Positions 51,158-60,578 are shown, counted from the first letter of the stretch. The stretch: DNA of 64,000 bases from RAM1 sp041905405 (GCA_041905405.1 JAYRLC010000001.1:124001-188000); one strand, 5' to 3'. Numbers and translations are program-made. Notes: generated from the sequence alone by a model not told the origin.

Positions 51158-53578
51158 ATGTCCGGTCACATTCCCCTGCCTGCCGATCCCATCGACCTGC
51201 CGCTGTTGCCCCTGCGCGATGTGGTGGTGTTCCCCCATATGGTCATCCCCCTGTTCGTCGGCCGGCCCAAAAGCATCAAGGCGCTCGAAGCTGCCATGGA
51301 ATCCGAGCGGCGCATCATGCTGGTCGCGCAAAAGGCTGCCGCCAAGGACGAACCGTCGGTTGCCGACATGTTCGAAGTGGGCTGCGTGTCCACCATCCTG
51401 CAGATGCTGAAGCTGCCTGACGGTACGGTGAAAGTCCTGGTCGAAGGGCAGCAGCGTGCGCGCGTGAAACACATCGAGGATGGTGAAAGCCATTTCTCGG
51501 CCACGGTGACGCCCGTGGCTGCCATGGCTGTGGCGGAGCAGAAGTCCAGCGAGATCGAAGCGTTGCGCCGCGCCGTGATGCAGCAGTTCGACCAGTACGT
51601 CAAGCTGAACAAGAAGATCCCGCCCGAGATACTCACCTCCATTTCCAGCATCGACGATCCGGGCCGGCTCGCCGACACCATTGCGGCGCACCTGCCGCTC
51701 AAGCTGGACAACAAGCAGGTGGTGCTGGACCTGGCGGACGTGAAGGACCGGCTGGAGAACCTGTTCGAGCAGATCGAACGCGAAGTCGACATCCTGAACG
51801 TCGACAAGAAGATCCGCGGCCGCGTGAAGCGCCAGATGGAAAAGAACCAGCGCGATTTCTACCTGAACGAGCAGGTGAAAGCCATCCAGAAGGAGCTGGG
51901 CGAGGGCGAGGAAGGCGCGGACATCGAAGAGATCGAGAAAAAGATCAAGGCGGCCCGCATGCCCAAGGATGCGCGCAAGAAGGCCGATGCCGAGCTCAAG
52001 AAGCTCAAGCTCATGTCGCCCATGTCCGCTGAAGCGACCGTGGTGCGCAACTACATTGACGTGCTCACCGGCCTGCCCTGGGCCAAGAAGACCAAGATCA
52101 AGCATGACCTGGCCAACGCCGAGGACGTGCTCAATGAAGACCACTACGGTCTGGACAAGGTCAAGGACCGGATCCTCGAATACCTCGCGGTGCAGCAGCG
52201 CGTGGACAAGGTCAAGGCGCCCATCCTGTGCCTGGTGGGGCCTCCGGGCGTGGGCAAGACTTCGCTGGGCCAATCGATCGCCAAGGCGACCGGCCGCAAG
52301 TACGTGCGCATGGCCCTGGGCGGCATGCGCGACGAAGCCGAGATCCGCGGGCATCGCCGCACCTACATCGGCGCATTGCCGGGCAAGGTGTTGCAGAGCC
52401 TGAACAAGGTGGGCACGCGCAACCCGCTGTTCCTGCTGGACGAAATCGACAAGCTGGGAACGGACTTCCGGGGCGACCCGTCCAGCGCCCTGCTGGAAGT
52501 GCTGGACCCCGAGCAGAACCACACCTTCAGCGACCACTATGTCGAAGTGGACTTCGACCTGAGCGACGTGATGTTCGTGGCGACGTCCAACTCCATGAAC
52601 ATTCCGCCGGCGCTGCTGGACCGCATGGAAGTCATCCGCCTGTCGGGCTACACCGAGGACGAGAAGACCAACATCGCCATGAAGTACCTGGCGCCCAAGC
52701 AGATGACCAACAACGGCGTGAAGGAGGATGAGCTTCAGATCACCGAAGAAGCCATCCGCGACATCGTGCGCTACTACACGCGTGAAGCCGGCGTGCGTTC
52801 GCTGGAGCGCGAGCTGTCCAAGATCTGCCGCAAGGTGGTCAAGGGCCTGCAGCTCAAGAAGATGACGCCGCAGGTGGTGGTGACGGCGGACAACCTCAAC
52901 GACTTCCTGGGCGTTCGCAAGTTCACCTATGGCCGCGCCGAGCAGCAGAACCAGGTGGGGCAGGTCGTGGGCCTGGCCTGGACCGAAGTTGGCGGAGACC
53001 TGCTGACGATCGAGGCCGCGCTCATGCCCGGCAAGGGCGTGATCACCAGCACCGGATCGCTGGGTGATGTGATGAAGGAATCCGTGGCCGCGGCCCGCAC
53101 CGTGGTGCGCAGCCGTGCGCGGGGCCTGGGCATCAAGGACGATGTGTTCGAGAAGAACGACATGCACATCCACGTACCTGACGGCGCCACGCCCAAGGAC
53201 GGCCCGAGCGCGGGCATCGCCATGACGACCGCGATCGTGTCGGCGCTGACTGGCATTCCCGTTCGGGGCGATGTTGCGATGACCGGCGAAATCACGCTGC
53301 GCGGCGAAGTGACGGCCATCGGCGGCCTGAAAGAAAAATTGCTGGCCGCGCTGCGTGGCGGTATCAAGACCGTGCTGATCCCCGAAGAGAACAAGAAGGA
53401 CCTCCAGGAGATCCCCGACAACGTGAAGAGCGGGCTGGAGATCGTGCCTGTGAAGTGGATCGACAAGGTGCTGGAAGTCGCCCTGGAGCGCCTGCCCACG
53501 CCGCTGCCTGAAGAAGAGTCCGTGGCTGCGGCGCCGATGGCCAAGGCGCCCGATGCGCCGGCATCCATCAAACATTGA
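51158..53578 (+). CDS. lon: ATP-dependent protease Lon
   Basis: An 806-residue LonA protease. N-terminal substrate-binding domain (about 10-205, LPLLPLRDVVVFPHMVIPLFVG), coiled-coil linker, AAA+ domain with Walker A GPPGVGKTS and Walker B FLLDEIDKL, and a C-terminal protease domain. Ser684 in PKDGPSAGIA is catalytic, with the partner Lys in GGLKEKLLAA. It degrades misfolded and short-lived regulatory proteins. A candidate heat-shock promoter precedes it. tRNA-Gly follows after 48 bases. Confidence 0.98.
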   Translation: MSGHIPLPADPIDLPLLPLRDVVVFPHMVIPLFVGRPKSIKALEAAMESERRIMLVAQKAAAKDEPSVADMFEVGCVSTILQMLKLPDGTVKVLVEGQQRARVKHIEDGESHFSATVTPVAAMAVAEQKSSEIEALRRAVMQQFDQYVKLNKKIPPEILTSISSIDDPGRLADTIAAHLPLKLDNKQVVLDLADVKDRLENLFEQIEREVDILNVDKKIRGRVKRQMEKNQRDFYLNEQVKAIQKELGEGEEGADIEEIEKKIKAARMPKDARKKADAELKKLKLMSPMSAEATVVRNYIDVLTGLPWAKKTKIKHDLANAEDVLNEDHYGLDKVKDRILEYLAVQQRVDKVKAPILCLVGPPGVGKTSLGQSIAKATGRKYVRMALGGMRDEAEIRGHRRTYIGALPGKVLQSLNKVGTRNPLFLLDEIDKLGTDFRGDPSSALLEVLDPEQNHTFSDHYVEVDFDLSDVMFVATSNSMNIPPALLDRMEVIRLSGYTEDEKTNIAMKYLAPKQMTNNGVKEDELQITEEAIRDIVRYYTREAGVRSLERELSKICRKVVKGLQLKKMTPQVVVTADNLNDFLGVRKFTYGRAEQQNQVGQVVGLAWTEVGGDLLTIEAALMPGKGVITSTGSLGDVMKESVAAARTVVRSRARGLGIKDDVFEKNDMHIHVPDGATPKDGPSAGIAMTTAIVSALTGIPVRGDVAMTGEITLRGEVTAIGGLKEKLLAALRGGIKTVLIPEENKKDLQEIPDNVKSGLEIVPVKWIDKVLEVALERLPTPLPEEESVAAAPMAKAPDAPASIKH

Positions 53579-53584
53579 GGATGC

Positions 53585-53614
53585 TTGCGAAAGGTCGAAA
53601 AATTACGCTATAAT
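53585..53614 (+). promoter_or_regulatory. Promoter for the tRNA-Gly-Cys-Leu cluster
   Basis: TTGCGA (53585-53590), 18-base spacer and a perfect TATAAT (53609-53614), ending 12 bases before tRNA-Gly. Strong -10 elements like this are usual for stable RNA genes. Confidence 0.8.
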
Positions 53615-53626
53615 TTCAGTCTCGAC

Positions 53627-53702
53627 GCGGGAATAGCTCAGTTGGTAGAGCGCAACCTTGCCAAGGTTGAGGTCGAGAGTTCGAGACTCTTTTCCCGCTC
53701 CA
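53627..53702 (+). tRNA. tRNA-Gly (anticodon GCC)
   Basis: A 76-base tRNA with encoded CCA. Acceptor GCGGGAA pairs with TTCCCGC. The anticodon stem encloses TTGCCAA with GCC. T-arm GAGAGTTCGAGACTC. First of three tRNAs after lon. Confidence 0.97.
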
Positions 53703-53711
53703 GATTTTTCC

Positions 53712-53739
53712 AAAAGGGAAGCTACGGCTTCCCTTTTTT
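53712..53739 (+). terminator. Terminator between tRNA-Gly and tRNA-Cys
   Basis: AAAAGGGAAGC-TACG-GCTTCCCTTTT with further T: an 11-bp stem ending in a T-run. It suggests tRNA-Cys is not fully dependent on the tRNA-Gly promoter. Confidence 0.88.
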
Positions 53740-53776
53740 GTCGGTGAAATCCGAAAGGTGCTTGCCGAAAGGATTT

Positions 53777-53850
53777 GGCGCGATAGCAAAGCGGTTATGC
53801 CCCGGATTGCAAATCCGGTTAGACCAGTTCGACTCTGGTTCGCGCCTCCA
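53777..53850 (+). tRNA. tRNA-Cys (anticodon GCA)
   Basis: A 74-base tRNA with encoded CCA. Acceptor GGCGCGA pairs with TCGCGCC. The anticodon stem CGGAT/ATCCG encloses TTGCAAA-type loop with GCA. T-arm CCAGTTCGACTCTGG. Confidence 0.97.
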
Positions 53851-53854
53851 GATC

Positions 53855-53892
53855 ACAGCCCCGTCAACCCCGTTGCCGGGGCTGTTTTGTTT
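53855..53892 (+). terminator. Terminator between tRNA-Cys and tRNA-Leu
   Basis: ACAGCCCCG (53855-53863) pairs with CGGGGCTGT (53877-53885), followed by TTTGTTT. The tRNA-Leu starts only 15 bases later, so it must rely on readthrough or processing; no separate promoter fits in the gap. Confidence 0.8.
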
Positions 53893-53907
53893 GACAATAG
53901 ACCGGCA

Positions 53908-54000
53908 GCCCGGATGGTGAAATGGGTAGACACAGCGGACTTAAAATCCGCCGCTTGCTGAATAGGCGGCGTACCGGTTCGAGCCCGGTTCCGGGCACCA
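53908..54000 (+). tRNA. tRNA-Leu (anticodon UAA)
   Basis: A 93-base class II tRNA with encoded CCA. Acceptor GCCCGGA with TCCGGGC; anticodon stem GCGGA/TCCGC around CTTAAAA with TAA; long variable arm; T-arm CCGGTTCGAGCCCGG. The next gene begins 14 bases downstream. Confidence 0.97.
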
Positions 54001-54014
54001 GATGAAAGCAGGCC

Positions 54015-54644
54015 ATGACACGCTACAACGCACCGTTTGAAATTCACGTCCATGGCGACGTTCCGTTGCGCGCAGACGTGACCTTCAGCCAGATCCAGGA
54101 CGCACTGAAGCCGTTGTGGAAATATGCGGGCGCCAAATCGCTGGCCGATGGGGCCCACAGCAGCTACGAGGAAGAGCCCGGCATCAAGTTCGATGCCCAC
54201 CAGCACCTGCTGCAGATGTGCTGGACGGTGGCCGGCGACGAGGACTTCCGCCAGTCGCTCGACGAGATGTGCATGAGCCTCAATGAACTTGCGCAGGAAG
54301 GCGCCGCCATCGAGGTTACCTTCTACGACGCCGAGTTCGACGAGGAAGAGGAAGCCCCCGACGCCGAATCGCGCGACGATTTCGTGATGCTCTTCGTGGG
54401 GCCGACCCCTGCAGCCATCATGCAGGTGCAACGCGACCTGCTCGTGCAGGATGTGGTGAACATGATGGAGCGCCACTTCGACGGCTCCGAACTTGGCGGC
54501 GTCGTGGCCGAGATCGACAAGCTGTTCAACCAGCGCTTCGATGCGCTGGTGAATTCGCTGGAGATCGGCCGCCCCCCGCGGGGTTCTGGCGGCTCCGGCG
54601 GCGCAGGTCACGGTGGCGGACGCCGGCCGCGACATCTGCACTGA
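54015..54644 (+). CDS. Conserved acidic protein of unknown function (DUF6806-like)
   Basis: A 209-residue cytoplasmic protein without signal peptide or membrane segment. The middle is strongly acidic (EFDEEEEAPDAESRDD, about 109-124), and the last 25 residues are Gly/Arg/His-rich (RPPRGSGGSGGAGHGGGRRP). I recall a Burkholderiales family named DUF6806 with this look, but the match is from memory. It may bind another protein or nucleic acid through its tail; no catalytic motif is seen. It follows tRNA-Leu by 14 bases and precedes an MFS gene by 42. Confidence 0.75.
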   Translation: MTRYNAPFEIHVHGDVPLRADVTFSQIQDALKPLWKYAGAKSLADGAHSSYEEEPGIKFDAHQHLLQMCWTVAGDEDFRQSLDEMCMSLNELAQEGAAIEVTFYDAEFDEEEEAPDAESRDDFVMLFVGPTPAAIMQVQRDLLVQDVVNMMERHFDGSELGGVVAEIDKLFNQRFDALVNSLEIGRPPRGSGGSGGAGHGGGRRPRHLH

Positions 54645-54686
54645 CACGCTGCTCGGCTATGCTGTGCTCCGCTTCAGGAGACAGAC

Positions 54687-56003
54687 ATGGCCCTTTTTCC
54701 GCAGGATGCCCTTCGCCCCGGCGTGCGCAAGCGCGAGGTGTTCGGATGGGCCATGTACGACTTTGCGAACTCGGGCTACACGACCGTCGTGATCACCGCG
54801 GTGTTCGCCGCGTATTTCGTCGGGGGCATCGCGCAAAAGGCTGAATGGGCCACCTTTGCCTGGACGGCCGCGCTCAGCGTGTCGTATGCCATCGTCATGC
54901 TGACCATGCCCAGCATCGGCGCCTACGCAGACCTGCGGGCTGCCAAGAAGCGCCTGTTGATGCTGGTCACCGCGGGCTGCGTGGCGGCGACGGCCGCACT
55001 GGCGCTGGCTGGCCCGGGCAGCGTGGCGCTGGCCATTGTTCTGATCATTGTTTCCAACACCTTCTACAGCTGGGGCGAGTCGCTGACGGCGGCGTTCCTG
55101 CCGGAACTGGCGCGTACTGAATCGCTGGGCAAGGTCAGCGGATGGGGTTGGGGCTTTGGTTATTTCGGCGGGATGCTGGCGCTGGGTGTGTGTCTGGGCT
55201 ATGTGATCTGGGCTCAGGGCCAGGGCATCAGTGCTGACCGGTTCGTGCCGGTGACCATGTTGGTCACGGCCGCCATCTACGGCGCGGCTTCCCTGGTGAC
55301 GTTCCGGCTGTTGCGCGAGCGGGCCGTGCCCAATCCGGCGGCGCTGCAACACAGTGGCCTGCGGGCCTCGCTGCTGCAACTGCGCACTACGTTTGCGCAG
55401 GCGCGAAACTACCGTGACTTCATGTGGCTGCTGGCCTGCGCCGTGTTCTACCAGGGGGGCGTGGCGGTGGCCATCGCGCTGGCGGCTATTTATGCCGAGC
55501 AGGTGATCGGCTTCAAGCCGCAGGAAACCATGGTGTTGATTTTCGTGCTCAATCTGGCGGCCGCCGGGGGCGCGCTGGCCTGGGGCTATTTCCAGGACCG
55601 TGTGGGGCACAAGTTGGCCCTGGGTGTCACGCTCGTGGGCTGGATCGCCACCTGCGTGATCGCCGCCATCACCACGACCAAGGGCGGGTTCTGGTACGCC
55701 GCGGCCATTGCCGGGCTGTGCATGGGTTCCAGCCAGTCGGCCGGGCGCGCCATGGCGGGCATGTTTGCGCCCCAGCGCCAGCTGGGGGAGTTTTACGGCC
55801 TGTGGACGTTCGCCATCCGGCTGGCCAGCATCGTGGGGCCGCTGACCTATGGCGCCATCACCTGGGCCACGGGGGGCAACCAGCGCACGGCCATTTTGTC
55901 CACGGCGCTGCTGTTCGTCGTGGGGCTTGCGCTGTTGATGAAGGTGGACGTCCAGCGTGGCCGTGCCGCGGCGCTGGCGGCAGACGCTCAGGCGTCTGCC
56001 TGA
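54687..56003 (+). CDS. MFS transporter, UMF1 (Atg22-like) family
   Basis: A 438-residue membrane protein of about twelve helices. The N-terminus WAMYDFANSGYTTVVITAVFAAYF is the signature of the UMF1 group, related to vacuolar amino-acid exporter Atg22. Substrate is unknown; export of amino acids is a family-based guess. Its 3' end overlaps convergent murI by 16 bases. Confidence 0.9.
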   Translation: MALFPQDALRPGVRKREVFGWAMYDFANSGYTTVVITAVFAAYFVGGIAQKAEWATFAWTAALSVSYAIVMLTMPSIGAYADLRAAKKRLLMLVTAGCVAATAALALAGPGSVALAIVLIIVSNTFYSWGESLTAAFLPELARTESLGKVSGWGWGFGYFGGMLALGVCLGYVIWAQGQGISADRFVPVTMLVTAAIYGAASLVTFRLLRERAVPNPAALQHSGLRASLLQLRTTFAQARNYRDFMWLLACAVFYQGGVAVAIALAAIYAEQVIGFKPQETMVLIFVLNLAAAGGALAWGYFQDRVGHKLALGVTLVGWIATCVIAAITTTKGGFWYAAAIAGLCMGSSQSAGRAMAGMFAPQRQLGEFYGLWTFAIRLASIVGPLTYGAITWATGGNQRTAILSTALLFVVGLALLMKVDVQRGRAAALAADAQASA

Positions 56004-56779
56004 AGGTCCAGCCAGCGCGCTGCCGCCCGGTGCAGGGTGGCCGCGTCAGCGGTGCTGCGCAAGGTCAGGCGCCCCCTTTCACGCGCTGCCAGCAAGCCGT
56101 TGTGCGAGAGCAGGTTGCGCGTCTGCCGCGCCACGGGGTCACCGGTATCCAGCATGTGCACATGCGGCCCCACCAGGCGGCGCAGCACCTGCGCCGCAAA
56201 GGGATAGTGCGTGCAGCCCAGAACCAGCGTGTCGATCTGTCCCGGTTCCGTTCCAAATGGGCCGAGTGCCGCGGTGTATTGCTGGCACAGCGTCTGGATG
56301 CGCGGGGCGTCATCCTGTTCAATCGCGTCCGCCAGGCCATCGCATGGCTGCAGGGCAAAGTGGGTTCGCTCCCCCAGGGAATCGGCCAGCGTACGCAGCC
56401 GGTCGCTGGCCAGCGTGCCGCGCGTGGCCATCACGCCGACGCGTCCGGTGCGGGTGAGGGCTGCGGCCGGCTTGAGGGCTGGCTCGACACCCACGATGGG
56501 GAGCAGGGGCCACGCGGATCGCAGCAGGGCAATGGCCGACGCGGTGGCGGTGTTGCAGGCGACGACCAAAGCCTTCACGCCGTAGGCATCTTGCAACTGC
56601 TGCGACACGGACAGCGAGCGGTCGGCCACGAAGGCATCGCCACGCTCGCCATACGGCGCGTACGCGCCATCCGCCATGTAGACGAAGTCTTCGCCGGGCA
56701 ATGCCGCGCGCAAGGCGCGCAGCACGCTCAGTCCGCCGACGCCGCTGTCAAAGACGCCGACGGGTGCGTCCTGGTTCAA
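55988..56779 (-). CDS. murI: Glutamate racemase
   Basis: A 263-residue enzyme making D-glutamate for peptidoglycan. The two catalytic Cys are Cys75 in VVACNTATA and Cys189 in LGCTHYP; DSGVGGLSVL is the N-terminal signature. The likely start is TTG 56779, which overlaps the fumarase stop as TTGA. It gives the family's usual N-terminus (PVGVFDSGVGG about seven residues in). An ATG at 56833 would reach 58 bases into fumA. It is the second gene after the class I fumarase on the minus strand. Confidence 0.94.
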   Translation of the reverse strand: MNQDAPVGVFDSGVGGLSVLRALRAALPGEDFVYMADGAYAPYGERGDAFVADRSLSVSQQLQDAYGVKALVVACNTATASAIALLRSAWPLLPIVGVEPALKPAAALTRTGRVGVMATRGTLASDRLRTLADSLGERTHFALQPCDGLADAIEQDDAPRIQTLCQQYTAALGPFGTEPGQIDTLVLGCTHYPFAAQVLRRLVGPHVHMLDTGDPVARQTRNLLSHNGLLAARERGRLTLRSTADAATLHRAAARWLDLQADA

Positions 56780-58329
56780 GCCGCGGCGACGGGAATATTC
56801 TTGAATTCGCCTGTGGCGATGCGCTTTTGCCATTCGGCCGGGCCCGTGATGTGGGCGCTGGTGCCGCCGGCGTCCACGGCCACTGTCACGGGCATGTCCA
56901 CCACGTCGAACTCGTAGATCGCTTCCATGCCCAGGTCCGCAAAGCCCAGGACCCTGGCAGCCTTGATCGCCTTGGACACGAGATAGGCCGCGCCGCCCAC
57001 GGCCATGAGGTACGCGCTCTTGTGCTTCTTGATCGCTTCGATGGCGACCGGGCCTCGCTCGGACTTGCCGACCATGGCGATCAGTCCGGTTTCGGCCAGC
57101 ATCATTTCGGTAAAGCCGTCCATGCGCGTGGCGGTGGTCGGGCCGGCGGGGCCCACGACCTCATCGCGCACCGGATCGACCGGGCCGACGTAGTAGATCA
57201 CGCGGTTGGTGAAGTCCACGGGCAGCTTCTCGCCCTTGGCCAGCATGTCCTTGATGCGCTTGTGCGCGGCGTCGCGGCCGGTCAGCATCTTGCCGTTCAG
57301 CAGCAGCGTGTCGCCGGGCTTCCAGCTTGCGACTTCTTCCCTGGTCAGCGTGTTCAGGTCGACGCGCCTACTCTTCTGGGTGTCGGGCGTCCACTGCACG
57401 TTGGGCCACAGGTCCAGCGACGGCGCGTCCAGGTACACGGGGCCCGAGCCGTCCATGACGAAGTGCGCATGGCGGGTCGCGGCGCAGTTGGGGATCATGG
57501 CCACGGGCTTGCTCGCGGCGTGGGTCGGATACATCTTGATCTTGACGTCCAGCACCGTGGTCAGGCCGCCCAGGCCCTGCGCGCCGATGCCCAGGGCGTT
57601 GACCTTCTCGTACAGCTCCAGGCGCAGTTCCTCGACCTGGCTGAGCTTTTCGCCGCGGCCGGCCTTGGCCTGCAGCTCGTACATGTCCAGGTCGTCCATC
57701 AGGCTTTCCTTGGCCATGAGCACGGCCTTTTCGGCCGTGCCGCCGATGCCGATGCCCAGCATGCCAGGCGGGCACCAGCCGGCGCCCATGGTGGGCACGG
57801 TCTTGAGCACCCAGTCCACCACGCTGTCGCCGGGGTTGAGCATGATCATCTTGCTCTTGTTTTCGCTGCCGCCGCCCTTGGCCGCAACGGTGATGTCTAC
57901 CGTGTTGCCCGGCACGATCTCGGTGAAGATGACCGCGGGCGTGTTGTCCTTGGTGTTCTTGCGGGCGAACTGCGGGTCGGCCACGACGCTGGCGCGCAGC
58001 GTGTTGTCCGGGTGGTTGTAGCCGCGGCGCACGCCTTCGTTGATGGCGTCGTCCAGGCTGCCGGTAAAGCCTTCCCAGCGCACGTCCATGCCCACCTTGA
58101 GGAACACGTTGACGATGCCTGTGTCCTGGCAGATGGGACGCTGGCCGGTCGCGCTCATGCGGCTGTTGGTCAGGATCTGCGCGATCGCGTCTTTTGCCGC
58201 CGGCGACTGCTCGCGCTGGTAGGCGCGGGCCAGGTGGGCGATGTAGTCGGCGGGGTGGTAGTAGCTGATGTACTGCAGGGCGGCGGCGATCGATTCGATC
58301 AGGTCTGCTTGTTTGATGGTCGTGGTCAT
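56776..58329 (-). CDS. fumA: Class I fumarate hydratase (4Fe-4S)
   Basis: A 517-residue iron-sulfur fumarase that hydrates fumarate to malate in the TCA cycle. Cluster Cys candidates lie in RPICQDTG, AGWCPPGM and IPNCAATRH. The C-terminal domain has VGPAGPTTATRMDGFTEMML. ATG 58329 gives the standard N-terminus; the frame upstream belongs to no gene. It stands head-to-head with fumC, whose start is 77 bases away, so the oxygen-sensitive and the stable enzyme can be set against each other from one control region. Confidence 0.96.
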   Translation of the reverse strand: MTTTIKQADLIESIAAALQYISYYHPADYIAHLARAYQREQSPAAKDAIAQILTNSRMSATGQRPICQDTGIVNVFLKVGMDVRWEGFTGSLDDAINEGVRRGYNHPDNTLRASVVADPQFARKNTKDNTPAVIFTEIVPGNTVDITVAAKGGGSENKSKMIMLNPGDSVVDWVLKTVPTMGAGWCPPGMLGIGIGGTAEKAVLMAKESLMDDLDMYELQAKAGRGEKLSQVEELRLELYEKVNALGIGAQGLGGLTTVLDVKIKMYPTHAASKPVAMIPNCAATRHAHFVMDGSGPVYLDAPSLDLWPNVQWTPDTQKSRRVDLNTLTREEVASWKPGDTLLLNGKMLTGRDAAHKRIKDMLAKGEKLPVDFTNRVIYYVGPVDPVRDEVVGPAGPTTATRMDGFTEMMLAETGLIAMVGKSERGPVAIEAIKKHKSAYLMAVGGAAYLVSKAIKAARVLGFADLGMEAIYEFDVVDMPVTVAVDAGGTSAHITGPAEWQKRIATGEFKNIPVAAA

Positions 58330-58406
58330 GGTAGGGCGGGGAGTTCTGCTACGGTACGGGGCAACCCTGTATTTTGACAGGTCACCTGACACGGGACGGA
58401 CACGCC

Positions 58407-59789
58407 ATGAACACCCGCATTGAACGCGATACCTTCGGCCCCATCGAGGTTCCTTCAGAGCGCCTGTGGGGTGCGCAGACGCAGCGCTCGCTGCTGAACT
58501 TCGACATCTCTGGCGAACGGCAGCCACGCGAGATCATCCGCGCGCTGGCGCAGGTCAAGCGGGCGTCGGCGGTCGTGAACCAGGCGCTGGGTCTGATGGA
58601 TGCGACCAAGGCCAACGCCATCGTCGCCGCGGCGGACGAGGTGATTGCCGGCCAGCACGAAACGGAGTTTCCGCTCGTGGTGTGGCAGACCGGCTCTGGC
58701 ACGCAGACCAACATGAACGTGAACGAAGTGCTGGCCAACCGCGCGAGCGAACTGCTGGGCGGCGAGCGGGGCGAGGGCCGCAAGGTCCACCCCAATGACG
58801 ATGTGAACAAGAGCCAGTCCAGCAACGACGTGTTCCCCACCGCCATGCATGTGGCGGCCGTCGATTCCATCACGCACCGCCTGTTGCCAGGCATCGACAG
58901 ACTTCGCGCCACGCTGGCGGCCAAGGCGTTGGAGTTCGACGCCATCGTCAAGATCGGCCGTACGCACCTGCAGGACGCCACGCCGCTGACGCTGGGGCAG
59001 GAGTTTTCGGGCTACGCGGCCCAGCTCGCGCATGGCGAGGCGCACGTGCGCGCCGCATTGCCGCACCTGTGCGAGCTGGCGCTGGGCGGCACGGCGGTGG
59101 GCACGGGGCTGAACGCACCCAAAGGTTATGCTGTGGCCGTGGCGGCCGAGCTGGCCCGGTTGACGGGCCTGCCGTTCGTCACCGCGCCCAACAAGTTCGA
59201 GGCCATGGCCAGCGTGGACGCACTGGTGAATGCCCATGGCGCGCTCAAGACCCTGGCGGCCAGCCTGACCAAGATTGCCAATGACGTGCGCTGGCTGGCC
59301 AGCGGACCGCGCAGCGGCATCGGTGAGCTGAGCATCCCGGAAAACGAGCCCGGCTCATCCATCATGCCGGGCAAAGTCAACCCCACGCAGAGCGAGGCGC
59401 TGACCATGCTGGCCGCGCAGGTGATGGGCAACGACGTGGCCATCAACATCGGCGGTGCGTCGGGCAATTTCGAGCTCAACGTGTTCCGGCCCATGGTGGC
59501 GCACAACTTCCTGCAGAGCGTTCGCCTGCTGGCCGACGGCATGGTGAGCTTCAATGACCATTGCGCAGTGGGCATCACGCCCAACCGCGAGCGCATCGCC
59601 GAGCTGGTGGAACGTTCGCTGATGCTGGTGACGGCGCTGAACCCGCACATCGGCTATGACAAGGCCGCGGCCATCGCCAAGAAGGCGCACAAGGAGGGCA
59701 CCAGCCTGCGCGAGGCGGCCGTCGCCACGGGCTATGTGACAGCCGAACAGTTCGACCAGTGGGTGCGTGCCGATCAGATGACCGGCTGA
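58407..59789 (+). CDS. fumC: Class II fumarate hydratase
   Basis: A 460-residue homotetrameric, cluster-free fumarase. The superfamily signature GSSIMPGKVNPTQ is intact, with TGSGTQTNMNVNEV and KSQSSNDVFPTAMH at the other active-site regions. ATG 58407 has GGGACGGA upstream; an in-frame TTG 11 codons earlier is less likely. In many bacteria FumC serves under iron limitation or oxidative stress, which fits its divergence from fumA. It converges on the UPF0114 gene 12 bases away without a clear terminator. Confidence 0.97.
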   Translation: MNTRIERDTFGPIEVPSERLWGAQTQRSLLNFDISGERQPREIIRALAQVKRASAVVNQALGLMDATKANAIVAAADEVIAGQHETEFPLVVWQTGSGTQTNMNVNEVLANRASELLGGERGEGRKVHPNDDVNKSQSSNDVFPTAMHVAAVDSITHRLLPGIDRLRATLAAKALEFDAIVKIGRTHLQDATPLTLGQEFSGYAAQLAHGEAHVRAALPHLCELALGGTAVGTGLNAPKGYAVAVAAELARLTGLPFVTAPNKFEAMASVDALVNAHGALKTLAASLTKIANDVRWLASGPRSGIGELSIPENEPGSSIMPGKVNPTQSEALTMLAAQVMGNDVAINIGGASGNFELNVFRPMVAHNFLQSVRLLADGMVSFNDHCAVGITPNRERIAELVERSLMLVTALNPHIGYDKAAAIAKKAHKEGTSLREAAVATGYVTAEQFDQWVRADQMTG

Positions 59790-59801
59790 GGGGCCTTCGA
59801 C

Positions 59802-60407
59802 TCAGTGCTTGGCCGGCCCCGACATCAGCTTGTCGGTGTAGGCAATGGCGATGGCTGACAGCAGGAAGGTGATGTGGATGGCCGTCTGCGCGATCAGCAC
59901 GCGGTCCGAATAGTTGTCGGCATTGATGAAGGTCTTGAGCAGGTGGATGGAGCTGATGCCGATGATGGCGGTGGCCAGCTTGACCTTGAGCACCGACGCG
60001 TTCACGTGGCTCAGCCATTCGGGCTGGTCGCGGTGGCCTTCAAGGTTCATGCGGCTCACGAAGGTTTCGTAGCCGCCCACGATCACCATGATGAGCAGGT
60101 TGGAGATCATCACCACGTCGATCAGCGCCAGCACCACGAGCATGATCACCGTTTCGTTCAGCGAGGTGATGGGGGCTGTAGTCTTGTAGCCGATGCTGGT
60201 GACCAGGGCCTGCAGTGCGGTCTGGCTGCCGAAGGCGGCCGCGATCAGGTGCTCCAGTTCGACCAGGAAGTGCACCACGTACACCGCCTGCGCGGCGATC
60301 AGGCCCAGGTACAGCGGCAACTGCAGCCAGCGGCTGGCAAAGATCAGGTTGGGCAGGGGGCGCAACGGGGACGTCTTCTTGATGGTCGGGTCAACGGGGG
60401 CGGTCAT
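59802..60407 (-). CDS. UPF0114 (YqhA-like) membrane protein
   Basis: A 201-residue membrane protein with four helices (about 25-50, 80-110, 135-160, 170-192). The VMISNLLIMVIVGGYETFVSRM segment is typical of the UPF0114/TIGR00645 family. Function is unknown. It lies between fumC and acs on the opposite strand. Confidence 0.9.
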   Translation of the reverse strand: MTAPVDPTIKKTSPLRPLPNLIFASRWLQLPLYLGLIAAQAVYVVHFLVELEHLIAAAFGSQTALQALVTSIGYKTTAPITSLNETVIMLVVLALIDVVMISNLLIMVIVGGYETFVSRMNLEGHRDQPEWLSHVNASVLKVKLATAIIGISSIHLLKTFINADNYSDRVLIAQTAIHITFLLSAIAIAYTDKLMSGPAKH

Positions 60408-60578
60408 GCTGGGGCACTGGGGTAACTACGGTGCTAAGGATTGTAGGTGGACCGTGTGACAGGGCGCTGCTGGAGTAAATTTGTAAGGATTGCGCCAGTC
60501 AGTGGCCTGTAAGTGCCAGCGCTGACATTACCGCCCAATTCCTGCCGCGAATAACCGTCAACCTGAGGAGACAAACTC

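Noticed and set aside
51062..53575. Long minus-strand open frame opposite lon
   Set aside because: Mirror frame of lon in GC-rich DNA; no recognisable protein features.
53891..53896. TTGACA before tRNA-Leu as a promoter -35
   Set aside because: Only 11 bases before the tRNA; no room for a -10 and start point.
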